Positions 28,641-37,974 of a stretch of DNA of 64,000 nucleotides are shown here, in pieces. The DNA comes from Anaspis maculata. Its lineage: Eukaryota; Arthropoda; Insecta; Coleoptera; Scraptiidae. The stretch spans positions 55,507,423 through 55,571,422 of the forward strand of contig OX421968.1 in the NCBI GenBank assembly GCA_949128115.1, written 5' to 3'. Position 1 is the stretch's first letter; every line of letters begins with the position of its first letter. The notes under the pieces were generated by a model. It was not told the origin of the DNA and ran no database searches. It saw only the letters and a list, made by a program, of their open reading frames with translations. Made by a program: the position numbers and the translations under genes.

Positions 28641-31600
28641 AAATTTTTTGTTTCAACCTGGTTATGGGAAGTTTTATCAATTTATACACCGATATGACAA
28701 AAAGGAACGTAATTACTTTAATGCTGGACAGCGGGGCCGACACATCTGTTTTTAAACGGGAGAAAATTGATATTAAACAAATATTTTATCCACATAGAAG
28801 CGCAGAAATCAAAGGAGTAACGGACGGAGTTTTAAAGACGTTAGGGACTACGGAAACAACACTTTTTAACGAGAAATTTGAAATAAATCATGAATTCCAT
28901 ATAGTAACCGATGATTTTCCAATTCCATCTGATGGGATATTGGGGTTGGATTTTATGAAAAAATTTAAATGCATTTTGGACTACGACAGATCAATGTTAA
29001 TTCTAAATTTAGGAAATGAAATTCACGAAATCCCAATTGATGATTCGGTTCAGCAAAATACGTTAATAATTCCTCCACGTTGCCAAATTGTTAAAAAAGT
29101 GAAAATTGATAACTTAAATTCTGAGTCAGTAATTGACGCGACCGAAATTGCAGAAGGTGTGCATGTAGCACGCACCATAATTTCTCCTAACGACGCAAAA
29201 ATTTTAATTGTCAACACTTCAAATAAAACAGTTCTTATTAATAAACCAAAGCTGACAATGCGTCCGCTTTCGGAATTTCACATACGTTGCGTAAAAACGA
29301 TGAATCAGGAAACACGTTTCAAGACAATTTTATCAAAATTTAAAAAAGATATGCCGCTTTATGTTCAAGATAAATTATTTGCCCTTTGCGAGGAATTTTC
29401 AGATATTTTTGCTTTAGAGGAGGATATATTAACACATAACAACTTTTACGAACAGGAACTTACGTTAACAGATAAAACACCCGTCTACATAAAACCATAC
29501 AGACTGCCACAATCGCAAAGACAAGAAGTGAAAAAGCAGGTAGAATTATTGAAACACAAAGATTTAATAGAAGCGAGCAGGTCACCTTTCAATTCTCCAT
29601 TAATACTCGTCCCCAAAAAAGCGGAAAACCCTAATGAGAAAAAATGGCGTTTGGTCGTGGATTTTAGACAAGTTAATAAAAAACTGGTACAAGATAAATT
29701 CCCATTACCAAGAATTGAGGAGATACTAGATGAATTAGGTAGGGCCAAATGGTTCTCGGTTATTGACCTGATGGCCGGATTTCATCAAATTTCGCTAAAA
29801 GAAAACTCACGAGATATCACATCTTTCTCTATCGAAGGTGCTTCATACAGATTCAAAAGATTGCCTTTCGGTTTGAATGTGTCATGTAACAGTTTTCAGC
29901 GTATGATGACAATGGCATTTTCGGGTCTACCACCCGATGTGGCGTTTTTGTACGTTGACGATGTTATAATCACAGGATGTTCAGAAAGGCATCATTTACA
30001 AAATCTCAGAAAAGTTTTTGAAGTATGTCGGAGTAGCAATTTAAAGTTAAATCCTGATAAATGTCAATTTTTCAAAAATCAGGTCACATATTTGGGCCAT
30101 ACCATTTCAGACAAAGGAGTCCTACCTGACTCAGCAAAATTCGAAGCAATTAAGAATTTTCCCGTTCCAAAAAACGCTGACGAAGCCAAGCGTTTCGTGG
30201 CATTCGCTAATTATTATCGGCGTTTTATAAAAAACTTTGCTGAAATAACTTCTCCACTAAATCAACTTACAAAAAAAGGAGTCCCATTCGAATGGACTAC
30301 GGATTGTAACAGTGCATTTTTGAGTTTAAAAAAGGCATTGATGATGCCGCCAATATTGCAGTATCCAGATTTTTCAAAAACTTTTATACTTTCAACTGAT
30401 GCCTCAAATATTGCATGTGGTGCAGTTTTGTCACAGGAACACAATGGAAACGATTTACCAATCGCATTTGCATCAAAAAAATTCACAAAAGGGGAAGCTA
30501 ACAAAAGTACCATTGAAAAAGAATTAACAGCAATTCACTGGGCTGTAAATTATTTCAAACCATATGTCTATGGAAAGAGATTTATTGTGAGATCTGACCA
30601 CCGCCCACTCGTTTATTTATTTTCAATGAAGAATCCTACTTCCAAGCTAACACGTATGCGCCTCGAATTGGAGGAATATGATTTTGAAATCAATTACGTA
30701 AAGGGGAAAGACAATGTAGGACCGGATGCTTTGTCCAGGGTAAATATTGAAGAATTAAAAGTTTTAAATATCAATGTAGCAAAAATAATGACGCGAGCCC
30801 AAACCAGGAAAGAAAAAAATCTTACAGAAACTGACCGATCCGAAAAGGAAACCAGAATAAGCGAAAATGAAGTTGGAGTTTTTGAGGTAACAAACAATAA
30901 AGATACCTTCAATTTACCACATCTTAAGTTCAAAGTTTTCGAAAATCGAATAAGTATGATAATACAGGAATACAATTTACAGTGTGTTGCGAGTTTTGAT
31001 GGAAAAGTCACTAGTGATAACAAAGCTAAGGTCTTGTTATCCAGGGTAAATCCCGGTGATATAAGAGTACAGGATGATCCCTCGAGTAACAAAAAGGAAT
31101 CCACTAGCGTTAACAGTGCTTTAGAGCATCTGCTAACCAAGTTGGATAATGTGGCCGGCGAGAATGAAATAAAAATGTTGAAGCTTCAGAACGAGGATGA
31201 AATTTTAAAAGTAATAAGCATTAATGCATTTAAAAATATTGGAAATCGAACCCTCACACATGTAAAAATCGCGATTTGTACCCCTATTATCACACTATCC
31301 GACGAAAACGACAGAAAAGAAATTTTAAAAACATTTCATAATGATCCACTACTTGGAGGTCATGCGGGCTCCAAGAGAATGTTGTCGAAATTAAAATTGT
31401 ATTTCAAGTGGAGAAACATGAAAAAAGATTTGGTAAATTTCATAAGAAATTGCGAGTCATGCAAGTTAAATAAACCTATAAAAGGAGGTTTAGAAAAACT
31501 AATTATCACACCAACACCACAAAAAGCATTTGAACTTTTGATAATTGATACAATTGGACCACTTCCGGTGTCCATCGACGGATATAAGTATGCTCTTACA

Positions 31601-32335
31601 GTTATATGCGATTTGTCAAAGTATCTCGTAAGTATTCCTATTCCGGACAAGGAATCTAAAACGGTAGCGCGAGCTCTATTCCAAGAGGTTTTCCTTATGT
31701 ATGGTTTTCCAAAGGTAATTAGGACAGATCTTGGCACTGAGTACAAAAATGCGCTATTTGATGAACTAGCAATTCAGCTAAAGTATGAGCATAAAGTGTC
31801 AACACCATATCGACATGAGACGGTTGGAACAGTAGAAAGGAACCACAGAATATTTAATGAATACGTTCGTTCCTACATAAATGCTACGATGACTGATTGG
31901 CATGTTTGGTTGAGATATTTCACTTACTGTTATAACACAACCCCAAACTCCACGCATAACTACACTCCGTTTGAGTTAGTTTTTGGAAAGACACCAAATT
32001 TGCCTATCGACATTTTAAACCATGGCGTAGAACCCGTTTACAATATGGACAATTTTGCAAAGGAGTTCAAGTATCGTTTACAGCTGTCACAGAAACGAGC
32101 ACACGACCTTTTGTCGAAAGACAAAGAAAATAGAAAGTGTTCATTCGATCGTAAAGCAAGTCCCATTCAACTAAACCTTGGTGATTTTGTATTTGTGAAA
32201 AGTGAAGCGCGACACAAACTAGACCCTGTGCATAAAGGACCATACGAGGTGATTGAGATAGACGATCCAAATTGTGTTTTAAGAGATGGGGAAAAAACTT
32301 TTCCCATTCACAAAAATAGGTTAAGAAAAAGTTGA
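28565..32335 (+). CDS. pol: gypsy pol polyprotein (protease, RT, RNase H, integrase)
   Basis: A 1256-codon open frame, -1 relative to gag. The coordinate start is a GTG; the first in-frame ATG is only at about 28664, so expression by -1 frameshifting from gag is the likely route. Domains by residue: aspartic protease with LDSGADTS near 53; reverse transcriptase around 300-500 with KWRLVVDFRQVNKK, LPFGLNVS and the catalytic YVDD near 461; RNase H from STDAS near 609 to DHRPLVYL and GPDALSRV; integrase zinc module HNDPLLGGH...CESCK near 925-965; core aspartates in LIIDTIGPL (about 993) and RTDLGTEYKN (1052), and the glutamate in GTVERNH (1088), a D,D-35-E spacing; then a C-terminal tail. No stop or frameshift within; probably functional. 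Confidence 0.95.
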   Translation: MFTIGKRDRSPEVRSDSGGPRQPTVKIFCFNLVMGSFINLYTDMTKRNVITLMLDSGADTSVFKREKIDIKQIFYPHRSAEIKGVTDGVLKTLGTTETTLFNEKFEINHEFHIVTDDFPIPSDGILGLDFMKKFKCILDYDRSMLILNLGNEIHEIPIDDSVQQNTLIIPPRCQIVKKVKIDNLNSESVIDATEIAEGVHVARTIISPNDAKILIVNTSNKTVLINKPKLTMRPLSEFHIRCVKTMNQETRFKTILSKFKKDMPLYVQDKLFALCEEFSDIFALEEDILTHNNFYEQELTLTDKTPVYIKPYRLPQSQRQEVKKQVELLKHKDLIEASRSPFNSPLILVPKKAENPNEKKWRLVVDFRQVNKKLVQDKFPLPRIEEILDELGRAKWFSVIDLMAGFHQISLKENSRDITSFSIEGASYRFKRLPFGLNVSCNSFQRMMTMAFSGLPPDVAFLYVDDVIITGCSERHHLQNLRKVFEVCRSSNLKLNPDKCQFFKNQVTYLGHTISDKGVLPDSAKFEAIKNFPVPKNADEAKRFVAFANYYRRFIKNFAEITSPLNQLTKKGVPFEWTTDCNSAFLSLKKALMMPPILQYPDFSKTFILSTDASNIACGAVLSQEHNGNDLPIAFASKKFTKGEANKSTIEKELTAIHWAVNYFKPYVYGKRFIVRSDHRPLVYLFSMKNPTSKLTRMRLELEEYDFEINYVKGKDNVGPDALSRVNIEELKVLNINVAKIMTRAQTRKEKNLTETDRSEKETRISENEVGVFEVTNNKDTFNLPHLKFKVFENRISMIIQEYNLQCVASFDGKVTSDNKAKVLLSRVNPGDIRVQDDPSSNKKESTSVNSALEHLLTKLDNVAGENEIKMLKLQNEDEILKVISINAFKNIGNRTLTHVKIAICTPIITLSDENDRKEILKTFHNDPLLGGHAGSKRMLSKLKLYFKWRNMKKDLVNFIRNCESCKLNKPIKGGLEKLIITPTPQKAFELLIIDTIGPLPVSIDGYKYALTVICDLSKYLVSIPIPDKESKTVARALFQEVFLMYGFPKVIRTDLGTEYKNALFDELAIQLKYEHKVSTPYRHETVGTVERNHRIFNEYVRSYINATMTDWHVWLRYFTYCYNTTPNSTHNYTPFELVFGKTPNLPIDILNHGVEPVYNMDNFAKEFKYRLQLSQKRAHDLLSKDKENRKCSFDRKASPIQLNLGDFVFVKSEARHKLDPVHKGPYEVIEIDDPNCVLRDGEKTFPIHKNRLRKS

Positions 32336-32607
32336 TACATATTTATACATTTCTACTGTTTTTTTTTCAGTGCCTGCATTTATTATTTCTTTGTTTTGTT
32401 AGTCAAATTCATCACTTATTTCAATATTTGGTCATTTTACGGTACCGGACCAATATGGTGAAATATTTGTACGAATTTTTAATTATTATCATAAACCTGT
32501 AATTTACTTTTAATGAGGGAAGCTATCAATTTTTTTTTTGTGCATTTTTTATTTTAATTCAATTGCTAGGGGGAATAATGCATAACCTTTCAGGTATGCA
32601 TCATTCT
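32336..32607 (+). other. 3' untranslated region of gypsy
   Basis: About 270 bp of T-rich non-coding DNA between the pol stop and the purine tract. No env. Confidence 0.7.
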
Positions 32608-32621
32608 CCCAAAAGGGGAGG
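32608..32621 (+). other. Polypurine tract
   Basis: CCCAAAAGGGGAGG directly before the TG of the 3' LTR; primes plus-strand DNA synthesis. Confidence 0.85.
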
Positions 32622-32855
32622 TGTGGTGCCCCATTATTAACCACTTAATTATTACACAAACCGCGTGTAACGCACTTTCGCAATGTAGGTATTTTACCTA
32701 CTCAGCGAATATAGGGACTAGACAGAGGAGCAACGTCCGGTGCAAGTATAATAAGCGAATAACAATTTAGAGTTAGTCAACTTGTATTATCGACTCCGAT
32801 GAATAAACATGTGAAAACCAATTCCGTCTTTCGACTACATACGTCTGACCCTTCA
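32622..32855 (+). repeat. 3' LTR
   Basis: 234 bp, same sequence as the 5' LTR, followed by the CTAG duplication. Confidence 0.95.
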
Positions 32856-33270
32856 CTAGATCTGACGAGGTCTATGTACACTGCTTTATGTGTCCAACTT
32901 GATTTTGCATCGAAAAACCAAATCAGGTCTTCCAAAAAAAAATATACCAAGCCTGACGAGGTCCATGTGCACAACTTGACGTTTCAGAGTGGATTTTGCG
33001 TCAAAAGAAACCAAATCAGGTCTGCAAAAAAATTACTGAACCTGACGAGGTCCATGTACACAGGTTTATAAGTCCAAGTTAATTTTGCGTCGAAAAACCA
33101 AATCAGGTCTTCAAAAAAAAACTACTAGACCTGACGAGGTCCATGTGCACAGCTTTACGTTTCAGAGTGGATTTTGCGTCAAAAAAACCCAATCAGGTCT
33201 GCAAAAAAATCACTCAACCTGACAAGGTCCATGCGTGCACAGGTTTATAAGTCTTGAGTTAATTTACGCT
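32856..33270 (+). repeat. 90-bp satellite array, right part
   Basis: Four to five units with the same CTGACGAGGTCCATG and GATTTTGCGTC blocks as the array at 25870-26708; the first unit continues the one broken by the gypsy. Confidence 0.88.
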
Positions 33271-33464
33271 GACGCTGATCAGAGTTGAAAGAATATACAG
33301 GTGTTTCGGTGGCCTTGCATAATACTTTGGGAGGTGATTCATCTCTGAAGAATAAATCGAAAAGTGAGAGTAAAATTTTTCCTCAAGTGCTCTCTGAGGG
33401 AGTCACAGCTCCTCAATCGATCCGAATTGTAATCACATTTAAAACAGGTATTTCTAGTTCGCCA

Positions 33465-33762
33465 TTGTGCTATTCGACATTTTAGTATTCGATGTTTTGC
33501 TTTTCGATCTTTTGGTTTTCGACCTTTTGCTTTTCAATATTTCACTTTTCGACCTTTTGCTTTTCGATGTTTCACTTTTCGACCTTTTGGTTTTCGACCT
33601 TTTGCTTTTCGATATTTCACTTTTCGATCTTTTGATTTTCGACCTTTTGTACTTTCGACAATAGTGCTTTCGATGTTTTGTGGTTTCGTTATTTTGTTTC
33701 TCGACTTTATGCATTCGATGTTTTGTTTTCGACCTTTTGTATTTCGATCTTTTTTCCGTCAC
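33465..33762 (-). repeat. 15-bp minisatellite, inverted copy
   Basis: TTTCGACCTTTTGCT-type units (about 19), mirror image of the array at 25480-25750. The two form the inner part of the inverted repeats of the element at 25478-33766. Confidence 0.85.
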
Positions 33763-33766
33763 CCGT

Positions 33767-34210
33767 AATTTTTAATCTTCAAGATATGTCATTTAACATG
33801 GTCCTTAATTCTCGCTCGCCTTGCTAAATGATTTGATTTGCATTTATTTGATATTATATCATCGATGTCAATTTACAAGTTTGGTCAAAATTTAAGTTTT
33901 TTTTACTCAAAAATTGAGACTAACTAGGCCATTTTCATCTCGGTAATCCCTCAAGCCATTTTTTTTCTGACCTCAGTTCAACTGCGTCAAACGATTTTAA
34001 AAAACTTGAATTAAAAAAGCTTAATTATTTAAACGGGATAAAAATGGTCTAGTTAGTCTCAATTTTCGAGTAAAAAAAAACTTAAATTTTGACCAAACTT
34101 GTAAATTGACATCGATGATATAATATCAAATAAATGCAAATCAAATCATTTAGCAAAGCGAGCGAGAATTAAGGACCATGTTAAATGACATATCTTGAAG
34201 ATTAAAAATT
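33767..34210. repeat. Perfect hairpin forming the centre of the 24.7-35.1 kb palindrome
   Basis: Arms of about 170 bp (AATTTTTAATCTTCAAGATA ... and complement) around a loop near 33940-34020. The hairpin is continuous with the outer arms once the 8.3-kb insert is removed. Confidence 0.85.
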
Positions 34211-34291
34211 ACATGATAAATCAAGTAATGATAATTTTTTCTTGCCTTAGTTCACTTGCACCAGACAATTTTATTGACCAGAATCATAGCA

Positions 34292-34372
34292 TTAACCCAG
34301 TCGGTAGCACGGTGAGCTCGGCCCCGCTTTCAAAGGCGAGGGTCCCGGGTTCAAATCCGACCTGCGCCAGAT
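34292..34372 (+). other. tRNA-like sequence (Pol III promoter), right arm
   Basis: CCCAGTCGGTAGCACGGTGAGC (A-box-like, near 34306-34327) and GGTTCAAATCC (B-box, 34348-34358) are separated by about 30 bases, the normal spacing. Between them CTTTCAA resembles an anticodon loop. No closed acceptor stem, so not scored as a tRNA gene. Confidence 0.72.
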
Positions 34373-35070
34373 GGACTTTTTCACCAGGGCCAAAAAAAAT
34401 TATAGCATTTTTTATGTAGTTTGCTGGTGTGAGAAAGTATTTGGAAAAAATGCATAGAGGGTGGCATTTGTGGTGATGGAAGCTTGGGCGGCAAAAATCC
34501 AAGTCCGGTCCTGCAGTTTTTGCAGTTGACAAATAGATCGATGACACAGTGTATCAAGGTTTAGCACTAGAATATACCAGTCAAATTTCACTACGTTCAA
34601 TAACTTTGTTCGGAAGTTATGACGAATAAAAATTTTATTAGGCGAAATATTTAGGGTCATCAATTTTTCCTTGGCACAGTTCAATAGCGCCAAAAAATTT
34701 TATCAGCCGGAGTCATAGTCTTTTTTATGTAGTCTCCGAATGTGAAACTGAATTTTGAAAAATATGCATACAGGGTGAATTTTTTGACAGAAACTTGAAG
34801 GGAAAAAACAAAGTGCGGCCCTGGAATTATCGAATTGATCGATAGTGCAATGTATCAAGTGTTGGTAGTAGAACATACCTACCAAATTTTGTTTCATTCC
34901 ATCAATTCGTCCCAAAGATATGGCCGATCAAAAAATCGACAAAATACATGAATCACCCTGTAACTTCGAAACGAAGAGCGTTAGAAAATTTTTGAGATGA
35001 GATCCTGATTCGCCGTGAAAAACGTTACATGTCCTTACTCTATGTCGATCTCACCATGAAACAGCCTGTA

Positions 35071-36116
35071 TATCCCAAGAAACTCGATTTGGAATATGTC
35101 ATTTGAAAGACCTTGAAAAACTGTATTCTGTGACTGTGTATTGCCCTATCTGTCACCTGTGAAATAATAAAAAAGTAAAAGTTTAAAACTACCATTTAAT
35201 TATTCAAAATATATCCGATGGATTAGCTCCAAAGGCAGGAAGCAACGCAACAAAAGGGTCAAATTAGGTCTGCAGTTGCAGTTTTTCACCATATTCCAGT
35301 CGGTTGTTATGAATTTTCAAAATTTCTCCTAGCCGTTGCCACCCAGAGGGCCCCCGCCCGTGTTTTGGCCAGGATGACTTTTTTCGAAAAATTCCAACTG
35401 ATATCGAAAGTAGACTGGATTGGGCATCGTGTAGACCTATTTTTAAAATCGACACGGTTCCGGCTTACCGACGGTAATTTTTCCAAAACAAAATTTGGAC
35501 ATTTCGTGAATCTGAAAAAACTGCAGTGCAAACTTTGACATGCGGTGAGCACCAAGAAATATTCATTTTAGGTGCAGACATGCTGGGAATGAAAGTAAGA
35601 TTAAAGATTGGAATGATTTGTGGCGGAAAAACTGCAAGTTTTCCAACGTTTTATCCCGTGAACAGATTTTCACCTTTTTTCTTATCAAGAGGGAACTGGT
35701 TTTGGGAAATTTCTCAACAATTTTTTTTCCCAATTTCCCGGGAATTTCCGCTTGAAAATGTAAAACCGACCTGGGTTATCGAGACCGGAGTTGGATGATG
35801 GAGCACAAAATGACGGACTTAATAGACAATTTTTTCAATAAGATGATTTGGAATAAGATATTAGATTTTCCCGGAAAATTCAAATTTTCCTGACAAAATT
35901 TCCAATTACCTGCAAATTATTTTCAATCTTTATTTCTAATTCCAACTTACCACCCGAACCGAAGGGACGTTTCGACTGTTTCGAGTAAAAATCTCCCTCG
36001 AAATCTCCATAGGTTCCTGGATACTAGTCTGGAAAGTTTTGAGGTGACACAACCGATTTTTGGGATAGAATGGACATGCCATTTTGTGACCTAGATGGGT
36101 TCATTCATAAACGACT
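35071..36116. other. No recognisable gene; probable host or old repeat DNA
   Basis: Complex, non-repetitive sequence with short frames only (for example 35526-35798). It has no splice-supported exon that I can defend. Confidence 0.4.
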
Positions 36117-36130
36117 CGAAAAAAATCTTG

Positions 36131-36304
36131 TGCACCGGAGGTCTTTTAAACAGCTTCATGTATGATTATGTGGTGTTCACTTTTTTGCGGGTTTTATTTC
36201 ATTTTGCTGCTCGTGTTGCTACTTATGTTTCCTTTTAGTTGATTCATCTTTGTTCATAATTTTAAATTGAAAGAACAATAAAGTATTATTATTATTATTA
36301 TTAT
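36131..36304 (+). mobile_element. Older LINE 3' end with ATT tail
   Basis: A ~175-bp remnant ends AAGAACAATAAAGTATTATT and (ATT)n. The 14-bp ATAAACGACTCGAA occurs just before it (36117-36130) and again after the Jockey (40867-40880), so it is a target duplication that the later Jockey insertion pulled apart. Confidence 0.72.
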
Positions 36305-36636
36305 AAACAGGTCCTGACCTGGAAGATAACTTGCAGCACACGTGTGAATTGGAGATAATTCGAAACCGATTTATTGTGGGTTGGACCTAAACACAATTTC
36401 CAGCACAGCGCATGGAGCACCAATAACATCTGCTGATTGTGAGGGGCAATACGACAAGCCCCTGAACAGTGAGTAAAGAACTGAAAACTTAGCACCAAGA
36501 AATTCACTTTTCGCAAAAGTAAACAAACGTGCCGTCAAACGATAAAGCGCGCACTCTCCTACTGATAAGGAGTTCAGGTGCACAGAGCCGGAGTTAGCCC
36601 TTATCGACAAGTGACAACATCAATAGATGAGGATAA

Positions 36637-37974
36637 ATGTCCCAGCCGTCTTTTACCCTCGTACAACCAGCCCTCTATTGTGACCAATATGGGCAATACA
36701 TCCAGCAGCCGATGCAGGTCCCGGTGCAACAGATAATTCCAATGTCAGTCCAGCAGCAGACGTCTCAGATTTACCAGCCCCCTGCAACACCTACGTTCGA
36801 TGCAGTCAACACAAATGAACAGGGAAAATGGAAGACAGTTCAGTATGGAAAACGTTCCAGAGGTGACCTAAGTCCAGAACAAACCAAAAACCTTAAACAA
36901 ACTAAACTAGCCAGTTGGTTAAGCCTGCCACCAACAACTAGTAATAGATTCGATACACTCGCACAAGAAACAATAAGCGATTCCGCAGATGTCAGTGAAA
37001 CTCCAGATCTCTCAAAAAGTCACGTACCCGAAATCAAAATAGCAGATGTCGAGAACATTAAACCATTAACTGAGTTGCTGAGAGAAATCACGCAAAACAA
37101 GTACGAAATCAAAACAACGGCCAATAATCACGTGAAGATCAAAGTTTTCGAACCAGAGCATTATAGCAAAATTATTAAAGAACTTGATGCGAAAGGAACT
37201 CAGTTTAACTCGTACCAACATAAACAAGAAAAAGCATTCAGGGTTGTGATGAGAAACATACACCCGAGTACAGACATAGAGGCTATCAAGGAGGAGCTCA
37301 AAATACTGGGACATCAAGTGCTAAACATCGGCAATATTCGTCAATTAAAAACAAAGAAAGCACTCCCTCTTTTCAACATTGGCTTGAAGCCTGCCTCCAA
37401 TAACAAAGAAATCTACTCAGTAGAAAAACTACTAAATACCAAAGTGAAATTTGAACATCCTCACCTAAAGAGAGAAATCCCACAATGTACTAAATGTCAA
37501 AGACTAAATCACACTAAAAACTATTGCCACTATAACCCACGATGCGTGAAATGCGCGGGAAGTCATCTGACGGCGGAATGTGAGAACAAACAAAAAATCA
37601 ACACCAACGTTAAATGTACCAACTGCCAGGGAAATCATCCAGCCAACTACAGAGGTTGTTTATACATCAAAGAGCTACAAAAGCTAAAATATCCTCCGCT
37701 GAGGCAAAAGCAACCTGCGCAAATCACACCGACCATCCAGCCCACACAAATTACGTCACCTCAACTTGCTCAACATGTTCCACATCCTGTGGCTTCGTAT
37801 GCACAAGTAACTGCACTCGCCTCTACTTCAATGACTCCCAATCAAAACCAGACGCAAGTATTACAATCAGATATCGCCACGCAGACCAACCTAGAAAAAA
37901 TGATGGCAAAACTAATGGAGAGAATGGACACAATGCTGAACCTCCTCACCACTATGATCTCCAAAATGAAATAA
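36637..37974 (+). CDS. Jockey ORF1 (gag-like RNA-binding protein)
   Basis: 445 codons from ATG 36637 to TAA 37972-37974. The N-terminus is rich in Gln and Pro (QQPMQVPVQQIIPMSVQQQ). The middle has a conserved gag-like fold (KEKAFRVVMRNIHPSTDIEA-like region, about residues 205-260). Three CCHC zinc knuckles follow at about residues 283-345: CTKCQRLNHTKNYC, CVKCAGSHLTAEC and CTNCQGNHPANYRGC. The end is a short heptad-like helix (MMAKLMERMDTMLNLLTTMI). Three knuckles are typical for ORF1 of the Jockey clade. It binds element RNA for nuclear transport and priming. The stop overlaps the ORF2 start by one base. Confidence 0.92.
   Translation: MSQPSFTLVQPALYCDQYGQYIQQPMQVPVQQIIPMSVQQQTSQIYQPPATPTFDAVNTNEQGKWKTVQYGKRSRGDLSPEQTKNLKQTKLASWLSLPPTTSNRFDTLAQETISDSADVSETPDLSKSHVPEIKIADVENIKPLTELLREITQNKYEIKTTANNHVKIKVFEPEHYSKIIKELDAKGTQFNSYQHKQEKAFRVVMRNIHPSTDIEAIKEELKILGHQVLNIGNIRQLKTKKALPLFNIGLKPASNNKEIYSVEKLLNTKVKFEHPHLKREIPQCTKCQRLNHTKNYCHYNPRCVKCAGSHLTAECENKQKINTNVKCTNCQGNHPANYRGCLYIKELQKLKYPPLRQKQPAQITPTIQPTQITSPQLAQHVPHPVASYAQVTALASTSMTPNQNQTQVLQSDIATQTNLEKMMAKLMERMDTMLNLLTTMISKMK

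Larger units (their letters stand above)
26709..32855 (+). mobile_element. Structurally complete Ty3/gypsy retrotransposon, mdg1/412-like, 6.1 kb
   Basis: Identical-looking 234-bp LTRs (26709-26942 and 32622-32855, TG...CA) with the 4-bp CTAG duplicated outside (26705-26708, 32856-32859). The order is: primer binding site TGGCGACCGTGCAG, leader, gag (27483-28640), pol (to 32335) in the -1 frame, 3' untranslated region, purine tract, LTR. There is no env frame. Inserted in the 90-bp satellite. Open frames and matching LTRs indicate a young, possibly active copy. The minus-strand gypsy at 7100-15794 is a related but distinct family. Confidence 0.95.
25478..33766. mobile_element. Long-TIR element with 9-bp flanking repeats (Mutator-like candidate)
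   Basis: The left end GTGACGGAAAAAAGA and right end (inverted) ACGGGTGACGGAAAAAAGA start inverted repeats of more than 60 bp (GTCGAAAACAAAACATCGAATGCATAA in both). The 9-bp AATTTTTAA flanks both sides (25469-25477, 33767-33775); the left end seems to have lost four bases. A 9-bp duplication with long inverted repeats is typical for Mutator-like elements, but no transposase is present. Inside: 15-bp minisatellites at both ends, the 90-bp satellite, and the gypsy. Confidence 0.65.
24713..35068. mobile_element. TA-flanked palindrome with tRNA-like arms, split by an 8.3-kb insertion
   Basis: The left end CAGGGTGTTTCATGGTGAGATCGACATAGAGTAAGGACA pairs with the right end TGTCCTTACTCTATGTCGATCTCACCATGAAACAGCCTG; TA at 24711-24712 and 35069-35070. 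The left arm is 24713-25477; the right arm continues through 34200 into a perfect hairpin centred near 33985 (33767-34210). Without the insert at 25478-33766 the element is a continuous palindrome of about 2.05 kb. Both arms hold a tRNA-like block. Internal CACCCTGTATGCAT motifs lie in both arms. Non-coding. Confidence 0.85.

Noticed and set aside
25870..33270. Regularly spaced repeats resembling a CRISPR array
   Set aside because: Units of 90 bp are similar over their whole length, with no unique spacers, and the DNA is eukaryotic: a satellite.
34292..34372. Functional tRNA gene
   Set aside because: A and B boxes are good but the acceptor stem does not pair, and a mirror copy lies in the other palindrome arm; scored as tRNA-derived repeat.
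37614..37973. Upstream extension of Jockey ORF2 to 37614
   Set aside because: Overlaps the ORF1 zinc knuckles out of frame with no recognised domain; the TAATG start fits the family.
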